Assembly: GCA_003484865.1 (NCBI GenBank)
Contig: DMZT01000261.1
Span: 1,077-6,377, forward strand
DNA: 5,301 bases
Source of the DNA: Stenotrophomonas sp.
GTDB taxonomy: Bacteria > Pseudomonadota > Gammaproteobacteria > Xanthomonadales > Xanthomonadaceae
Reading direction: 5' to 3'
The translations under genes and the position numbers were made by a program. Every line of letters begins with the position of its first letter. Position 1 is the first letter of the stretch. Positions 3,243 through 5,301 of the stretch are shown here, piece after piece. The notes below the pieces were generated by a model. The model ran no database searches, had not been told where the DNA came from, and saw only the letters and a list, made by a program, of their open reading frames with translations.

Positions 3243-5120
3243 TCAGCTCCCCAGTGCGCGCCGGATCTCGTCCAAGGCCGCCGGGTCGTCCAGGGTCGAC
3301 AGATCACCCGGATCACGCTCCTCGGCCAGCGCCTGCAGCGAGCGCCGCAGCAGCTTGCCCGAACGCGTCTTGGGCAGCGCGTTGACGATATGGATGTGCG
3401 CCGGCCGTGCGACAGCGCCCAGGGTATTGGTCACCCGCTGCATCATCTCGGCCGCCACGGCACTGCCGTCGCCCTGCAGGGCCTGCTTGAGGGTGACGAA
3501 CACCAGCGGCACCTGGCCCTTGAGTTCATCCTTGACCCCGATCACGGCGGCCTCGGCCACCAACGGATGGCCGGCGATGCATTCTTCGATCTCGCGCGTG
3601 CCCAGGCGGTGCCCGGCCACGTTGATGACATCGTCGGTGCGGCCGAGGATGAAGGTGTAGCCGTCTTCGTCCTGGATCGCCCAGTCCAGCGAGCTGTAGA
3701 GCAGTTCCTTGAAGTGGCTGAAGTAGCTCTGGATGAAGCGCGCATCGTCCTTCCAGACGGTGGTCATGCAGCCCGGTGGCAAGGGCGGGATCATGACCAG
3801 CACGCCCTTCTGGCCCGGTGCGACGGTCTCGCCGGTGTTCTCGTCGATCACCTTCATCCGGTAGCCGAGGTTCGGGAAACCGGGCGAGCCGAAGCGCACC
3901 GGTTTCATGTCCACGCCCGGCAGCAGGGTCAGTGCCGGCCAACCGGTTTCGGTCTGCCAGTAGTTGTCGATGATCGGCTTGCCGAGTGCGTCGTTGATCC
4001 AGTGCGCGGTCGGTTCGTCGAGCGGTTCGCCGGCAAGGAAGACGTACTTCAGCGCCGCCAGGTCGTGGCGGCGGATGAAGTCCGCATCGTGTTTCTTGAG
4101 CACGCGGATCGCGGTGGGTGAGGAGAACAGCGTGCGCACGCCGTACTGTTCGCACAGCGCCCACCAGATCCCCGGGTCCGGGTGGGTCGGCAGCCCTTCG
4201 TACAGCAGCGAGGTGCAGCCGCCGATCAGCGGGCCGTACACGTTATAGGAATGCCCGACCGCCCAGCCCACGTCCGAAGTGGAGAACATCACCTGGCCGG
4301 GCTTGCAGTCGAACACCGTCTCCATCGACTGCGCCATCGCCACGGCGTAGCCGCCGACATCGCGCTGTACGCCCTTCGGCTTGCCGGTGGTGCCGGAGGT
4401 GTAGAGCAGATAGCTCGGCTCGCTGGATTCCAGCCATACCACCGGCACGTCCTGGTCACCCACCTCGGCACGCAGCGTGGCGTAGTCGACGTCGCGACCG
4501 GGCACCTTCGGCTCGGCAGGGTCCAGCCCGCGCGAGACGATCAACACATGCGGTGGCGGCGAGGCGGCTTCGGCGCAGGCGGCATCGACCATCGCCTTGT
4601 ACGGAATCACCTTGCCACCGCGCTTGCCGGCGTCGGCGGCGATCAACAGCTTCGGTTCGGCGTCATCGATGCGCAGTGCCAGGTTGTGCGCGGCGAAGCC
4701 ACCGAACACCACCGAGTGGATCGCCCCGATGCGTGCACACGCCAGCATCGCGAACACCGCTTCGGCCATGTTCGGCATGTAGATCACCACGCGGTCGCCA
4801 CGCTGCACGTCCAGCCGCTGCAGCACGGCGGCGAAGGCATTCACTTCGCGGTGCAGTTCGCGGTAGGTGATCTCGCGGGTAACGCCGGTTTCGCTGGAGA
4901 TGGCGACGAGGGCGAGCTGGTCGGGACGGTCGACCAGATGGCGGTCCACCGCGTTGTAGCAGAGGTTGGTTTCCCCGCCGACGAACCAGCGCCGGAACGG
5001 CGGATTGCTGTAGTCGAGGATCTGCTGCGGCGGTGTATGCCAGTAGATGCGCTGGGCCTCTTCGCCCCAGAACGCTTCGGGTTCATCGACCGAACGTCGA
5101 TAGACATCTTCGTAACGCAT
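3243..5120 (-). CDS. prpE: Propionate--CoA ligase (propionyl-CoA synthetase)
   Basis: The 625-residue cytosolic enzyme activates propionate with ATP and CoA through a propionyl-AMP intermediate, feeding the methylcitrate cycle. It belongs to the adenylate-forming superfamily and matches enterobacterial PrpE (about 628 residues) end to end. The PrpE-like N-terminus has DYSNPPFRRWF (36-46) and TNLCYNAVDRH (51-61). Core motifs are YTSGTTGKPKG (240-250, phosphate-binding loop), YWQTETGWP (387-395) and GRTDDVINVAGHRLGTREIE (493-512, hinge and CoA contacts). PKTRSGK ends at Lys589, the catalytic lysine that is reversibly acetylated in this family. It ends DPGDLSTLDDPAALDEIRRAL, typical of PrpE rather than acetyl-CoA synthetase, which is also some 25 residues longer. 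ATG at 5120 is preferred over in-frame ATGs at 5156 and 5144: GGGAGG precedes it by six bases and the protein then starts MRYEDVYRRS, as in PrpE. prpB, prpC and prpD are not in the window. Acetate may be a side substrate. Confidence 0.95.
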   Translation of the reverse strand: MRYEDVYRRSVDEPEAFWGEEAQRIYWHTPPQQILDYSNPPFRRWFVGGETNLCYNAVDRHLVDRPDQLALVAISSETGVTREITYRELHREVNAFAAVLQRLDVQRGDRVVIYMPNMAEAVFAMLACARIGAIHSVVFGGFAAHNLALRIDDAEPKLLIAADAGKRGGKVIPYKAMVDAACAEAASPPPHVLIVSRGLDPAEPKVPGRDVDYATLRAEVGDQDVPVVWLESSEPSYLLYTSGTTGKPKGVQRDVGGYAVAMAQSMETVFDCKPGQVMFSTSDVGWAVGHSYNVYGPLIGGCTSLLYEGLPTHPDPGIWWALCEQYGVRTLFSSPTAIRVLKKHDADFIRRHDLAALKYVFLAGEPLDEPTAHWINDALGKPIIDNYWQTETGWPALTLLPGVDMKPVRFGSPGFPNLGYRMKVIDENTGETVAPGQKGVLVMIPPLPPGCMTTVWKDDARFIQSYFSHFKELLYSSLDWAIQDEDGYTFILGRTDDVINVAGHRLGTREIEECIAGHPLVAEAAVIGVKDELKGQVPLVFVTLKQALQGDGSAVAAEMMQRVTNTLGAVARPAHIHIVNALPKTRSGKLLRRSLQALAEERDPGDLSTLDDPAALDEIRRALGS

Positions 5121-5125
5121 GACGG

Positions 5126-5132
5126 CCCTCCC
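5126..5132 (-). promoter_or_regulatory. Ribosome binding site deciding the prpE start
   Basis: GGGAGGG on the - strand lies five to six bases before the ATG at 5120. It would be inside the coding region if either upstream in-frame ATG (5144 or 5156) were used. Confidence 0.75.
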
Positions 5133-5151
5133 AGACAAAGTCATGGGATCG

Positions 5152-5157
5152 AGCATA
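5152..5157 (-). promoter_or_regulatory. Weak -10 candidate for prpE
   Basis: TATGCT on the - strand (four of six to TATAAT) lies so that transcription would begin about 25 bases before the prpE ATG. No matching -35 is found 16-18 bp upstream, so an activator-dependent or alternative-sigma promoter would be needed, or the true promoter lies elsewhere. Confidence 0.2.
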
Positions 5158-5182
5158 GTCCGATGGTGAAGCGCGGGCCGTC

Positions 5183-5194
5183 CGACCTTGGTCG
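5183..5194. promoter_or_regulatory. Possible operator-like inverted repeat upstream of prpE
   Basis: CGACC (5183-5187) and GGTCG (5190-5194) form a 5-bp inverted repeat with a 2-base centre, 63-74 bp before the prpE start and upstream of the -10 candidate. This suits a regulator site but is short enough to be chance. The rest of 5158-5301 is GC-rich. A purine-rich tract on the - strand near 5276-5290 looks like a ribosome binding site, but no supported start codon follows, and I see no gene there. Confidence 0.2.
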
Positions 5195-5301
5195 TAGGGG
5201 CGATCGGTGGGTCGGGCGCTGGGCCCCCATACCCTTTCCGGCGAATGTCCCCCGGCGTCGGCCTGCGGCCGCCCCCTCCTCCTTTATTTCGCCTCCAAGG
5301 G

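Noticed and set aside
3210..4121. A 303-residue open frame on the + strand opposite prpE
   Set aside because: It is the antisense shadow of a conserved prpE; the composition follows from third-position GC bias.
4118..4870. A 250-residue open frame on the + strand opposite prpE
   Set aside because: Extremely Arg/Ser/Pro/Ala-rich and without any motif; a shadow of prpE.
3243..5120. Acetyl-CoA synthetase (acs) instead of prpE
   Set aside because: The length (625) and the DYSNPPF, DRHLVDRP and C-terminal DPGDLSTLDDPAALD segments fit PrpE, whereas Acs is longer and differs at both ends.
5121..5156. N-terminal extension of PrpE from ATG 5156
   Set aside because: A strong ribosome binding site at 5126-5132 and the PrpE-like start MRYEDVYRRS favour 5120.

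Overview
The window looks like an ordinary chromosomal segment from a Stenotrophomonas-type gammaproteobacterium (Xanthomonadaceae). The whole window is GC-rich with strong third-position GC bias. It also carries a GTAG-headed stem-loop repeat pair of the kind known as SMAG elements in Stenotrophomonas maltophilia. No insertion sequence, phage gene, tRNA/rRNA or CRISPR array is visible.

Layout: five genes form two convergent blocks. On the + strand are a small secreted SleB-type cell wall hydrolase (146-604) and a beta-class glutathione S-transferase (694-1305). On the - strand, in transcription order, are propionate--CoA ligase prpE (5120 to 3243), an unrecognised 164-residue protein with a possible winged-helix segment (3014 to 2520), and a full-length two-domain homologue of Suppressor of fused (SUFU) (2447 to 1386). 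The blocks meet at 1302-1389, where two inverted copies of a GTAG-headed hairpin repeat fill the 80-bp space between the genes. The GTAG head of each copy contains the TAG stop codon of the neighbouring gene, and the copies differ only by a compensatory base-pair swap in the stem.

The genes do not form one pathway. PrpE activates propionate to propionyl-CoA; the rest of the methylcitrate pathway is not here. The GST is a stand-alone detoxification or redox enzyme. The hydrolase probably trims peptidoglycan in the periplasm. The 164-residue gene and the SUFU homologue are codirectional, 72 bp apart, and could be coexpressed, but an inverted repeat enclosing a -10-like box just upstream of the SUFU gene suggests that it can be transcribed on its own.

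I see no convincing new multi-gene system. The points most worth a second look are the bacterial SUFU protein with both domains of the animal Hedgehog regulator, and the repeat pair that has become part of the 3' ends of two genes. There is no gene-free stretch over 300 bases; the gaps (1-145, 605-693, 1306-1385, 2448-2519, 3015-3242, 5121-5301) are described in the entries.
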